Assembly (NCBI GenBank): GCA_000263395.1
Contig: AJXE01000008.1
Location: 1-64,000 of the forward strand
Reading direction: 5' to 3'
DNA length: 64,000 bases
Origin: Stutzerimonas stutzeri TS44
GTDB taxonomy: Bacteria > Pseudomonadota > Gammaproteobacteria > Pseudomonadales > Pseudomonadaceae
Shown: piece after piece, positions 43,449 through 52,922 of the stretch
Numbering within the stretch: the stretch's first letter is position 1
Layout: each line of letters opens with the position of its first letter
Notes under the pieces: generated by a model
What the model was told of the DNA's origin: nothing
What the model saw: the letters and a program-made list of their open reading frames with translations, nothing else
The model's database searches: none
Made by a program: the position numbers and the translations under genes

Positions 43449-44056
43449 CAGGCCACCTCCTGCAGCGAATCGCCGATGCGGGTGCTGCGCGGCAGGCCGA
43501 GCACTTCGCCGTCGGCGCAGAACAGCGCGTCCAGCCCGCGCGGGAAGTCGTTGCGTGCGGCGCGCTGCTGCCAGAAGGCCGGTTTCAGCGGCAGGCCGAC
43601 CAGGCGGCTGCCGTCGATACCCGGGCCCTGCCAGCTCAGTGCCGGGCCGCGGTCGAGGCGGTCGAGCTGGATCAGCAGCGTGCAGGACTGGTCCGGGTAG
43701 CGCTCGCTGCCGGCGTAGAAGCCGGAGAGGTCGTCCAGCGCGGCGGCGTCGAGCAGGGCGAACATCGCCTCCTCGCGTGCCTCGACGATCGGGCAGCCAC
43801 AGTGGAAGGCCAGGTTGGCGCGAATCGCCGGGGTGTCGAAGGCCGGCGCCAGCCACAGCGGCGTGTCGTGATCCAGCAGGCTCAGGCACAGCGCATAGCT
43901 GGCGGCCTGCAGCGCGTCGACGGCGGCGACGGCGGCCAACGGCTGGCGGATGCCCGGCTCGGAGAGCGCCTTGAGCGCGCCGCGGAAGCTTTTCTGCGCG
44001 TCCAGCACCGGGTCGGTGAAGGCGGCCTGCAACAGGTCGGATGGGGCGTGGTACAT
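43448..44056 (-). CDS. phnH: C-P lyase subunit PhnH
   Basis: A 202-residue subunit of the PhnGHIJ core complex. Typical stretches are FTDPVLDAQKSFRGALKALS near the N-terminus and LTWQGPGID-like WQGPGIDGSRLVGLPL. Structural role in the core, no known independent activity. Adjacent genes overlap by one base at each end. Confidence 0.93.
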   Translation of the reverse strand: MYHAPSDLLQAAFTDPVLDAQKSFRGALKALSEPGIRQPLAAVAAVDALQAASYALCLSLLDHDTPLWLAPAFDTPAIRANLAFHCGCPIVEAREEAMFALLDAAALDDLSGFYAGSERYPDQSCTLLIQLDRLDRGPALSWQGPGIDGSRLVGLPLKPAFWQQRAARNDFPRGLDALFCADGEVLGLPRSTRIGDSLQEVA

Positions 44057-44502
44057 CAGTCTTCTCCTCGCAGCAGCGTGAAGAACTCCACGCGGGTAGT
44101 GGCGGTTTCGGCAGCCTTGTGCGCGGCGCGACGGGCCTGCGCGGCGGCCAGCGGTTCGATCAGCTCGGCGAGCCAGCGGCTCTGCTGCGGGCCTTGCAGA
44201 TGAGCATCGGCCAGCGCGGCGAGCTCGGCCTGGCGCTTGTCGCGGCCGGCGCGGTAGCTGTAGCCGATGGCGCCATCGGCCAGGCGCACCACGCAGCGGG
44301 TGACGCTCATCTCGCCGAGGTTGAACGGCGCGCCAGTGCCGCCCATGCGGCCGCGCACCAAGGTCATGCCGATCTCCGCCGGGCGGATCGGCTGGTAGGC
44401 GCAGTCGCGCAGGGCGTTCTCGAAGGGCGCCAGCTCGGCGGCGCTGGCGCGCGCCAGCACGGCCATCCAGCGCTGGCGGGGGGATTGCTCGCGGGTGTGC
44501 AT
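44056..44502 (-). CDS. phnG: C-P lyase subunit PhnG
   Basis: A 148-residue core subunit: RQRWMAVLARASAAEL, then RPAEIGMTLVRGRMGGTGAP and LGEMSVTRCVVRLADG are family-typical. I choose ATG 44502 (MHTREQ), which has GGAG about 9 nt upstream; ATG 44514 (MENPMHT) is a weaker alternative that would overlap phnF. Confidence 0.93.
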   Translation of the reverse strand: MHTREQSPRQRWMAVLARASAAELAPFENALRDCAYQPIRPAEIGMTLVRGRMGGTGAPFNLGEMSVTRCVVRLADGAIGYSYRAGRDKRQAELAALADAHLQGPQQSRWLAELIEPLAAAQARRAAHKAAETATTRVEFFTLLRGED

Positions 44503-44513
44503 GGGGTTCTCCA

Positions 44514-45221
44514 TCAGGTGGCGACCTGGTACTGGAAGCGGTCGGAGCGACTGGCCGAGAGGGCGATCTCTACCGGCTGGCCGGCCGGATCGCAGGACAG
44601 CGTGAGCACCGAGAGCAGCGGCATGCGCGCCGGCATCTGCAGCTGTGCGGCCTCGTCGCGCTCGGGCAGGCGCGCGCCGATCAGGCTGAAGCTGCGCGCC
44701 AGCGGCAGGTCGCGCTCGCCCAGGTAATGGCGCAGCGAGCCGCCCTGGTAGCCGGCCAGCAGTTCGGCGCGGCTGGCGCAGTAGCGGTGGCGGATCAGGC
44801 TGACCGGCTCGCCGTCGAGCAGGCGCAGGGTGCACAGCTCGATCAGCTCGGCGTCATCGGGGAGCTGCAGGTGGCGCGCCTCCTCGGCGCTGGCGCGCAG
44901 CTGCCGGCGTTCGAGCAGGCGCGCCTCGGTGCGCACGCCGAGGGCGGCGAGTGCATCGCTGTAGGCACTGTCGGCCTGCAGCGGGTAGACCAGCGGGCGC
45001 GGCAGCACCTGGGTGCCCTTGCCCTGGCGGCGCAGCAGGCGGCCTTCCTGCACCAGCTCGTCGACGGCGCGGCGCAGGGTGTGGCGGTTCACCGCGAAAC
45101 GCCGCGCCAGCTGCATCTCGCCGGGCAGGAAGTCGCCGCTGCGGTAGTGGCGCAGCTCGCCGCGCAGCACCTGGGCCAGTTCGAGGTAGCGCGGTTCGCT
45201 GGGTTGTCTAGACAACTGCAT
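44514..45221 (-). CDS. phnF: GntR/HutC-family regulator PhnF
   Basis: A 235-residue regulator. The N-terminal winged HTH has FLPGEMQLARRFAVNRHTLR, then RAVDELVQEGRLLRRQGKGT. The C-terminal UTRA ligand-binding domain begins around residue 90. It probably represses the operon in the absence of phosphonate. Codons 3-6 contain the palindrome TTGTCTAGACAA, repeated with one change upstream of phnC: an autoregulatory and operon operator. Confidence 0.92.
   Translation of the reverse strand: MQLSRQPSEPRYLELAQVLRGELRHYRSGDFLPGEMQLARRFAVNRHTLRRAVDELVQEGRLLRRQGKGTQVLPRPLVYPLQADSAYSDALAALGVRTEARLLERRQLRASAEEARHLQLPDDAELIELCTLRLLDGEPVSLIRHRYCASRAELLAGYQGGSLRHYLGERDLPLARSFSLIGARLPERDEAAQLQMPARMPLLSVLTLSCDPAGQPVEIALSASRSDRFQYQVAT
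45204..45215. promoter_or_regulatory. Candidate PhnF operator inside the phnF start
   Basis: TTGTCTAGACAA, a perfect 12-bp palindrome in codons 3-6 of phnF and downstream of phnE. The near-identical copy upstream of phnC supports a specific regulator site. Confidence 0.55.
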
Positions 45222-45255
45222 GGTGTTTTCGAGAGCCGTGGCGGCCCTCGCTCCG

Positions 45256-46050
45256 TCAGATGAACAGTTTGCGCAGGCGCTGGGAGAGCAGGTCGATCAG
45301 GCTCACCACAGCGATGATGATCAGCAGCAGGGCGGCGGTCTGGGCGAACTGGAAGCCGCGGATGGCTTCCCAGAGGATCACGCCGATGCCGCCGGCGCCG
45401 ACCATGCCGACCACCGTGGCCGAGCGCACGTTGGATTCGAAGCGGTACAGCGAGTAGGAGATCCACAGCGGCAGCACCTGCGGGATGACTCCGAAGATGA
45501 CTTCCTGCAACGCGCTGGCGCCGGTGGCGCGCACGCCTTCCACCGGGCCTGGCTCGATGGCTTCCACCGCCTCGGCGAACAGCTTGGCGAGTACGCCGGT
45601 GGTGCTGATCCACAGCGCCAGCACGCCGGCGAAGGGACCGAGGCCGACGGCGACGACGAAGAGCATGGCGAAGACCATCTCGTTGATTGAACGGCAGGCG
45701 TCCATCAGCCGGCGCACCGGCTGGTAGACCCACCAGGGCACGATGTTCTCGGCGCTGAGAATGCCCAGCGGAATGGCGCAGACGATCGCCAGCAGCGTGC
45801 CCCACAGGGCGATGTGCACCGTGGTGACCATCTCCTTGAGGTACAGCCGCCAGTTGCTGAAGTCCAGCGGGAAGAAGTCGGCGGCGAAGGTCGCCATGTT
45901 GGCGCCGTCGCGGATCAGCAGCAGCGGGTTCATCTCCGCGCCCTGCCAGGACCAGGCCAGCACGGCGAGGCACAGGCCCCAGCCGAGCAGGCGCGGCCAG
46001 CTGCGCTTGTCATTGCCCGCCAGCGGCGGAGTGGTACTCAGAGTGGTCAT
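45256..46050 (-). CDS. phnE: Phosphonate ABC transporter permease PhnE
   Basis: A 264-residue membrane protein with about six helices and the permease EAA-type loop ([20 protein letters not shown]). [18 protein letters not shown] is also characteristic of PhnE. Imports phosphonates with PhnD and PhnC. Start ATG 46050 with GAGAAAA upstream; ATG 46,068 is an alternative. Confidence 0.94.
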   Translation of the reverse strand: MTTLSTTPPLAGNDKRSWPRLLGWGLCLAVLAWSWQGAEMNPLLLIRDGANMATFAADFFPLDFSNWRLYLKEMVTTVHIALWGTLLAIVCAIPLGILSAENIVPWWVYQPVRRLMDACRSINEMVFAMLFVVAVGLGPFAGVLALWISTTGVLAKLFAEAVEAIEPGPVEGVRATGASALQEVIFGVIPQVLPLWISYSLYRFESNVRSATVVGMVGAGGIGVILWEAIRGFQFAQTAALLLIIIAVVSLIDLLSQRLRKLFI

Positions 46051-46113
46051 GGCGTTTTCTCGCGGCATGGACGACGCGGGCGTGGCGCCACAGCACCACG
46101 CCCGGCGGCGGGA

Positions 46114-47115
46114 TCAGCTGGCCTTGGCGGCGTTCTTCTGCTCGCGCTCGGCCATGCGCTGCTCCAGCTTGGCCAGCTCGTCGTCGATGCCCTGCAGCTG
46201 CGCCTGGCGGTCGCTGTCGGAGAGCTTGCTGTCGGCGGCGACTTCGCTGCGCTTCTTGAACAGTTCCAGCTGGCGGATCGGCAGCAGCTGGTCGTTGTCC
46301 GAGGCGCGGAACGGCGCCCACTGCAGGCCGGCGAGGATTTCCTTCTCCGCCGGCTGGGCGCCGTAGCTCATGAAGAACTCGCGCAGCCTGTTCTTCTGCT
46401 CCTCGCTCAGGCTCTTGCGCCACACCAGCGGGTCGGCCGGGATCAGCGGCGAGGTCCAGACGATCTTCAGTTGCGCGGCCTTGTCCGGCGCGGTGATCTC
46501 CAGGCGCTCCATGCCTTCGCTGTTGAAGGTGCCGACATCGACCTGCTTGTTCGCCACCGACAGCGCGTTCACTTCATGGCTGCCGTTGAGGCTGCGCTTG
46601 AAGGCCTGGCTGGCGTCGACCTTGTTCTTGGCGAACACGTAGTAGCCGGGCACCAGGTAGCCGGAGGTGGAGTTCGGGTCGCCGTTGGCGAAGGTCAGGC
46701 TCTTGGCGTTGTTCAGCACGTCCTCGACCGAGTTCAGGGCGCTGTCCCTGTGCACGATCAGATGGCTGTAGTAGCCCGGGCTGCCGTTGGCGGCGACGGT
46801 CTGGGCGAAGATTTCGCCGCCGGCGCGATCCACCGCTTCCATCGCCGACTTGTTGCCGTACCAGGCCAGATCGACCTTGTCGAAGCGCATGCCCTGGATC
46901 ACCCCGGCGTAGTCGGGGGCGAAAAAGGCCTTCACTTCGTAGCCGGTCTGCTTGCTCATGTCGGCGAGGAAGGGGTCCCAGACGCTGCGCAGGTTCTGCG
47001 AGGACTCGGTGGAAATGATGCCGAAGGTGATGGTCTCGGCGGCCTGCGCGGTGCCGAACATCGCACCGGCGAGCAGCGTGGAGGCGGCGAGGGCGCGGCT
47101 GAAGCGTTTCAACAT
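46114..47115 (-). CDS. phnD: Phosphonate-binding periplasmic protein PhnD
   Basis: A 333-residue solute-binding protein with a Sec signal (ending GTAQA|AE). Diagnostic stretches: ITFGIISTESSQNLRSVWDP, VDLAWYGNKSAMEAVDR, TFANGDPNSTSGYLVPGYYV. Unusual feature: a C-terminal extension of charged, probably helical sequence (DELAKLEQRMAEREQKNAA). Start ATG 47115 with AGGAG upstream; a GTG three codons earlier is less likely. Confidence 0.94.
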   Translation of the reverse strand: MLKRFSRALAASTLLAGAMFGTAQAAETITFGIISTESSQNLRSVWDPFLADMSKQTGYEVKAFFAPDYAGVIQGMRFDKVDLAWYGNKSAMEAVDRAGGEIFAQTVAANGSPGYYSHLIVHRDSALNSVEDVLNNAKSLTFANGDPNSTSGYLVPGYYVFAKNKVDASQAFKRSLNGSHEVNALSVANKQVDVGTFNSEGMERLEITAPDKAAQLKIVWTSPLIPADPLVWRKSLSEEQKNRLREFFMSYGAQPAEKEILAGLQWAPFRASDNDQLLPIRQLELFKKRSEVAADSKLSDSDRQAQLQGIDDELAKLEQRMAEREQKNAAKAS

Positions 47116-47160
47116 GGAGATCACTCCTGGGGTGTGGCGTTGGTTGTCGGGTGCGGCGGC

Positions 47161-47991
47161 TCAGCCGTTGACCAGCTGCAACTGGCGCGGCTCGGCGGCG
47201 CGGGCGCGGTCGGAGAACAGCAGGCTGGCGTCCAGATCGGCGCCGTAGAGATCGTTGAGCAGGCGGTCGCCGAGCGCCGCCGAAGGGCCGTCGTAATGGA
47301 TGCGGCCGTGCTTGAGCGCCACCGCACGCGGGCAGTAGCGCAGGGCGTAATCGACCTGATGCAGGGTCACCACCACGGTCTTGCCGTCCTGGCGGTTGAT
47401 GTCGGCGAGGATTTCCATGACCTTGCGCGCCGACTCCGGGTCGAGCGAGGCGATGGGTTCGTCGGCGAGGATCACCTCGGCCTGCTGGGTCAGCGCACGG
47501 GCGATCGCCACCCGCTGCTGCTGGCCGCCGGAGAGCGTCGAGGCGCGCTGCGCGGCGCGCTCGGCCAGGCCGACGCGCTCCAGCGCCGTCATCGCCTGGC
47601 GCTTCTGCGCGTCGCTGAACAGGCCCAGCGATCCGCGCCAGCGCGGCATGCGACCGAGAAAACCGAGCAGCACGTTGTCCAGCACGCTGAGGCGGTTGAC
47701 CAGGTTGAACTGCTGGAAGATGTAGCCGATGTCGGCGCGCAGACGGCGCACCTCGCCATGCAGGCGGCCGGTGGCCTGCACCTCGCGGCCGAGCACCTCG
47801 ATACGCCCGCCAGCGGAGCGGTCACAGCACGCCAGCCCGGCCAGATGGCGCAGCAGCGTGGACTTGCCGGAACCGGAGGCGCCGATCAGCGCCACCATCT
47901 CGCCCGGCTGGATCGCCAGGCCCAGGTCGAATAGCGCCTGCTTGCCGGCGAAGGTCTTGTTCAGCCGCTCGACCCGAATAGCCGCATTCAT
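47161..47991 (-). CDS. phnC: Phosphonate ABC transporter ATPase PhnC
   Basis: A 276-residue ATPase: Walker [12 protein letters not shown], signature [15 protein letters not shown], Walker [16 protein letters not shown]. First gene of the phn operon. Start ATG 47991 (MNAAIRV). The upstream region carries the second PhnF-like palindrome and a candidate Pho box, so both phosphonate and phosphate starvation may control it. Confidence 0.94.
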   Translation of the reverse strand: MNAAIRVERLNKTFAGKQALFDLGLAIQPGEMVALIGASGSGKSTLLRHLAGLACCDRSAGGRIEVLGREVQATGRLHGEVRRLRADIGYIFQQFNLVNRLSVLDNVLLGFLGRMPRWRGSLGLFSDAQKRQAMTALERVGLAERAAQRASTLSGGQQQRVAIARALTQQAEVILADEPIASLDPESARKVMEILADINRQDGKTVVVTLHQVDYALRYCPRAVALKHGRIHYDGPSAALGDRLLNDLYGADLDASLLFSDRARAAEPRQLQLVNG

Positions 47992-48033
47992 GTCTTGCCC
48001 TCTCGTCTGCGCGGCCGGGGATGGTCGGCCAAC

Positions 48034-48045
48034 TTGTCTAGACGA
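48034..48045. promoter_or_regulatory. Candidate PhnF operator upstream of phnC
   Basis: TTGTCTAGACGA, eleven of twelve bases identical to the palindrome in phnF, ending 43 bases before the phnC ATG. Confidence 0.55.
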
Positions 48046-48080
48046 GAAGGTAGAGCCCGGCTGTTTCAGTCCGGCGAAGC

Positions 48081-48113
48081 CTGCATGAAGCTGCAATGAC
48101 CCTTCGGTGACGC
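48081..48113 (-). promoter_or_regulatory. Candidate Pho box upstream of phnC
   Basis: On the minus strand three 11-base direct repeats occur in tandem: CGTCACCGAAG, GGTCATTGCAG and CTTCATGCAGG. Each has TCA in the same phase, the arrangement PhoB binds (consensus CTGTCAT with 11-bp period). It lies about 90 bases before phnC. Confidence 0.5.
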
Positions 48114-48188
48114 TTTGCCGGTCGGCGCAGCGGCGTGCCCGTGCGATCAGCGCACGCCATGCTTTGCCTGCCCGGCGATCGCCCCTAA

Positions 48189-49013
<825 letters not shown>

Positions 49014-49027
49014 GCGCCGCCGTCGCC

Positions 49028-51334
49028 TCAGCGCGGCGCCAGCCGGGCGCGGGCCTGTTGCAGCAGCGCCTGGGCCTGGCGCGAGCCGGGGTTGACCCGC
49101 AGCAGGCGCTCGGCATGCTCGGCGGCGGCCGCCGGCTCGCCCTGGGCCAGGCTGTAGGCCGCCGCCAGCCAGAGCAGGTTGGCGTCGTTGGGGTGTCGCT
49201 GCAAGCTGCTGCGCACCAGCGCCAGCGCCTTGCCCGGTGCCTGCGGCTGTAGCGCCAGGGCCAGGGCGAAGGCGTAGCGCGCCTCCTGCGGCGCCAGCTG
49301 CTGCGCCTGCTCAAGGTGGCCGAAGGCCTCGTCCTTGCGCTGCTGGCGCACCAGACTCAGGCCCAGCGCATAGTGCAGCGCCGCCGTCGCCGGGCGCCGC
49401 GTAAGGCCTTCGCGCAGCAGCGCCTCGGCGTCGCCTTCCTGGCCGCTGCCGCGGCGCAGTTCGGCCAGCTCCAGATAGGCCGGGACATACAGCGGATCGA
49501 GGCACAACGCCTGCTGCAGCGCCGCGACCGCCTCGTCCAGGCGACCCTGGCGCTGGCGCAGGCGGGCCAGCTCGCTGCGCGCCTCGGCGCGGTCGGCATT
49601 GAGCGCCAGCTGGGCCTCGTATTCCTCCAGTGCGCGGACGAACGCCGCCTGCCGCGCGGCCGGCAACGGCACGTCGGCGAGCAGCCGGGCCGCCTCGCTG
49701 CGCACGTTGCGCCGTGGGTCGGCGAGCAGCGGCGCCAGCCAATCGGCGCGCTGCGCGGCCGGCAGCGCCTCGAACGCGCCCAGCGCGGCGTGGCGGACCT
49801 GCGCATCCGGGTCGGCGAGCGCGGCGCGCAGCGCCTGCCAGTCCGGCGGCGTGCCGAGCCGGCCCAGCCGCGCTGCCGAGCTGGCCCGCACCAGCGGCGG
49901 TTGCGCCGGGTCGCCAAGCAGCCGGGCCAGCGCCGCGGCGGCGCCGGGCCCGCTGCTGTCGGCCGCCGACCAGGCTGCGGCGAAGCGCTGGTAGCTGGGC
50001 GCCGGCGCGGGATGGTGCTTGCGGATCGCCTGCGCCGCCCAGTCGGCCGAGCGCTGCTGGTGACAGCCGTTGCAGGCGTTGGGCGTGCCCAGCGCGGCGC
50101 TCAGGTCCGGGCGCGGGATGCGCAGGCTGTGGTCGCGCCTCGGGTCGATGACCATGTAGGTGGTCTCGGGCATGTGGCAGCTGACGCACTGCGCGCCGGC
50201 CGAGCCGGGCGGGTGGAAGTGGTGCGCCGGCGTGTCGAAGGCGGCGGGCGCGTGGCACTGGCTGCACAGCGCGTTGCCCTCGGCGCGCAGCTTCTGGCCG
50301 TGCGGCTCGTGGCAGTCGCTGCAGGTGACGCCGGCGGCGTGCATGCGGCTCTGCGCGAACGAGCCGCTGACGAACACTTCCTCGCGCTGCTGGCCGTCTG
50401 CGTGGTACAGCCCGGCTTCGAGCAGCGCGGGGCTGTAGTGGTCGAGCAGCGGCTGCCCCGGCTGGTAGCCCTCGGCGATCTGGCTGCGCCGGGAGTGGCA
50501 TTGCGCGCAGACCTCCTGCTCCTTGCTCTGCTCGCGTGACGGCGGATCGCGACGCGCGGTGAGCTGTTCGACGGCCCGGCGCCAGCCGCTGCCGCGGCGT
50601 TCGTCGAGCAGCAGCGCCAGGCCCTTGTGCGGCATCTGCGCCGCCCCGCGCGCCCATTCCAGATGCCGCGATCCTGGGCCGTGGCAGGCCTCGCAGCCGA
50701 CGCTGATCTCCGACCAGGTGCTGGAAAAGCGATCCGCCTCGGCGTCGTAGCCCTTGCGCAGGTTGGTCGAGTGGCAATCGGCGCACATGTGGTTCCAGTT
50801 CTGCGCGGGGCGGGTCCAGTGCAGCTCGTCGCGATGATCGACCCGCTCGTTCGGATAGAGATGGAACCAGCGCTGGCCGCCGGCCGCCGCCGGGCGGCTG
50901 TCCCAGGCGATGGATAGCGCCTGCAGGCGGCCGTCGGGGAATTCCACCAGGTACTGCTGCAGCGGCTCGACGCCGAAGGTGTAGCGGATCTCGAACTCGC
51001 CCAGGCGGCCGTCGGCGCCGTCGGTCTCGACGAAGAAGCGCCCGTCGCGGCGATAGAAGCGCGACTCGACCCCGGCGTGCTCGAAGCGCGCATCGGCGAA
51101 GTCGCCGAGCACCGACTCGGGCGTCGCGTGCTGCATCGCGCGGGCGTGCTGCGAGCCCTGCCAGGCCTGGAACTGCTCGGTGTGGCAGTCGGCGCAGGCC
51201 TGGCTGCCGGCATAGGCCGGCACCTGCGCGCGCGCGGCGTGCGGGCCGGCGAGCAGCGCCAGCAGCAACGCCAGCGCCAGCAGCAGGCCACGGGCAGGAC
51301 GGCGGGAGGGAGGGCAACAGGGGGCAGTCGGCAT
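49028..51334 (-). CDS. Octahaem c-type cytochrome with HEAT and TPR repeats
   Basis: About 768 residues, exported (hydrophobic signal LLLALALLLALLAGPHAARA). Eight CxxCH haem sites: CADCH twice, CEACH, CAQCH, CSDCH, CSQCH, CVSCH and CNGCH, all within the first roughly 430 residues. HEAT-like helical repeats follow (PLVRASSAARLGRLGTPPDW...), then TPR units (AEARSELARLRQRQGRLDEA...). Similar haem/TPR proteins of unknown electron-transfer role exist. I choose ATG 51334; three further upstream ATGs are possible. The haem count is read from motifs; the electron donor or acceptor is unknown. Confidence 0.82.
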   Translation of the reverse strand: MPTAPCCPPSRRPARGLLLALALLLALLAGPHAARAQVPAYAGSQACADCHTEQFQAWQGSQHARAMQHATPESVLGDFADARFEHAGVESRFYRRDGRFFVETDGADGRLGEFEIRYTFGVEPLQQYLVEFPDGRLQALSIAWDSRPAAAGGQRWFHLYPNERVDHRDELHWTRPAQNWNHMCADCHSTNLRKGYDAEADRFSSTWSEISVGCEACHGPGSRHLEWARGAAQMPHKGLALLLDERRGSGWRRAVEQLTARRDPPSREQSKEQEVCAQCHSRRSQIAEGYQPGQPLLDHYSPALLEAGLYHADGQQREEVFVSGSFAQSRMHAAGVTCSDCHEPHGQKLRAEGNALCSQCHAPAAFDTPAHHFHPPGSAGAQCVSCHMPETTYMVIDPRRDHSLRIPRPDLSAALGTPNACNGCHQQRSADWAAQAIRKHHPAPAPSYQRFAAAWSAADSSGPGAAAALARLLGDPAQPPLVRASSAARLGRLGTPPDWQALRAALADPDAQVRHAALGAFEALPAAQRADWLAPLLADPRRNVRSEAARLLADVPLPAARQAAFVRALEEYEAQLALNADRAEARSELARLRQRQGRLDEAVAALQQALCLDPLYVPAYLELAELRRGSGQEGDAEALLREGLTRRPATAALHYALGLSLVRQQRKDEAFGHLEQAQQLAPQEARYAFALALALQPQAPGKALALVRSSLQRHPNDANLLWLAAAYSLAQGEPAAAAEHAERLLRVNPGSRQAQALLQQARARLAPR

Positions 51335-51528
51335 GGGTAGCGGTTCCGCGCGGCAGTGGCTGATCGGCATTGCCAGCATGCTGCCCGCCTCCGCCGGCCG
51401 ACGGCCAGACCCCGGCAAGCGATAGCTGCGCTTTGACGTTAGCCGCTGCGCGCAGCGGATAACGCTCGCCGGCCGGCATGGAAATACTGGGCACGCAAAA
51501 CAACAACAAGAACCTTGCGGAGACCTTC

Positions 51529-52824
51529 ATGGCAGCGATAGCCACGCACCCCAGCGCCAGGACGCCCCTTACGCCTGCACGCCGCAGCGCCTTGCGCCGC
51601 GCCAGCCTGCTCCTCCTGCTCTGCCCGCTGGCGGCCCAGGCGGACCTGATCGGCGACAGCCACCTCAACCTCGGCCTGCGCAACTTCTACATCGACCGCG
51701 ATTTCCGCGGCGACGACCCGGCCCGCTCGCGGGTGGGCAGCTGGAGCCAGGGCTTCGACCTGCAGCTGCGCTCCGGCTACACCGAGGGGCCGCTGCAGTT
51801 CGGTGTGGACGCCTCGGCGCAGTACGCCTACCGCCTCGACGGCGGCGGTGGCCGCAGCCCGGACACCATCCTGCCCTACGATTCCAGCCGGGGCGAACAG
51901 GTCAACGACTACGGCCGCGCCGGGCTGACGGCCAAGCTGCGCTACTCGAAGACCGAGCTGACCCTCGGCGAGCATCGCCCGCGCCTGCCGGTGGCCTACT
52001 TCGATGACAGCCGCCAGCTGGCCAGCACCTACCACGGCGTGCAGATCACCTCGCAGGAAATCGACGGCCTGAGCCTGACTGCCGGGCGCTTCCGTGAGAT
52101 CGCCACGCGCGAGTCCGCCAACCACGAGAAGCTCTATCTGTTCACCCGCCCCGACGGCCCGCGGCGGCCCAGCGACGGGCTCAACTTCGCCGGCGGCACC
52201 TACGCCTTTTCCCCCGCGCTGTCGGCCACCTACTTCTATGGCCAGCTGGAGGACATCTACCAGCAGCACTACCTGGGCCTTGCGCACAACACCGCGCTGG
52301 GTGGCGGCTTCAACCTGAAGACCGACCTGCGCTACTACCACCACCGCGAGGACGGCGAGGCGCTCTACGGCGAGATCGACAACCGCAGCTACGGCCTGCT
52401 CAGCGCGCTGCGCAAGGGCGGCCACGTCTTCAGCCTCGGCTACCAGCGCATGCTCGGCGACAGCAACTTCCCGCTGCTCAACGGCTACACGCCGCAGCCG
52501 CACCTGGTGAACTGGTCGGCGCTGGCCTTCTACCGCGCCAACGAGAGCTCCTGGCAGGTGCGCTACGACTACGACTTCGCCGCGCAGGGCATCCCCGGCC
52601 TGACGCTGATGACCCGCTACATCCGCGGCAGCGGCATCGATCGCGGCCCGGGCCTGAGCAGTACCGGTGAGAGCGAGCGCGACATCGTCCTCGGCTACGT
52701 GGTGCAGGACGGCCCGTTCAAGGGCCTGGGCTTCAACTGGATGAACATCGACGCCAAGTTCCGCCACGGCAACGACTTCAACGAGAACCGCCTGGCCACC
52801 ACCTACACCTGGAAATTCTGGTAA
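51529..52824 (+). CDS. OprD-family outer membrane porin
   Basis: A 431-residue outer-membrane protein with a signal peptide (LLLLCPLAAQA|D). OprD traits: DSHLNLGLRNFYIDRDFR, SWSQGFDLQLRSGYTEGPLQ, LRYSKTELTLGEHRPRLPV, and a terminal aromatic residue (TYTWKFW). Start ATG 51529 with GGAGACCTTC upstream. Members admit small anions, amino acids or aromatic acids. Its place beside an exported arylsulfatase suggests uptake of a sulfate ester or its product (inference). Confidence 0.92.
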   Translation: MAAIATHPSARTPLTPARRSALRRASLLLLLCPLAAQADLIGDSHLNLGLRNFYIDRDFRGDDPARSRVGSWSQGFDLQLRSGYTEGPLQFGVDASAQYAYRLDGGGGRSPDTILPYDSSRGEQVNDYGRAGLTAKLRYSKTELTLGEHRPRLPVAYFDDSRQLASTYHGVQITSQEIDGLSLTAGRFREIATRESANHEKLYLFTRPDGPRRPSDGLNFAGGTYAFSPALSATYFYGQLEDIYQQHYLGLAHNTALGGGFNLKTDLRYYHHREDGEALYGEIDNRSYGLLSALRKGGHVFSLGYQRMLGDSNFPLLNGYTPQPHLVNWSALAFYRANESSWQVRYDYDFAAQGIPGLTLMTRYIRGSGIDRGPGLSSTGESERDIVLGYVVQDGPFKGLGFNWMNIDAKFRHGNDFNENRLATTYTWKFW

Positions 52825-52922
52825 GCCGCCCGGCTGCCGCCAGTTCCCCGCGTGCTCCCGCCGGGGGCACCGGGTGCGACCGGGCCAGCGCGCCCGACCA
52901 CAACAAGAAGAGGAAGCATCCC

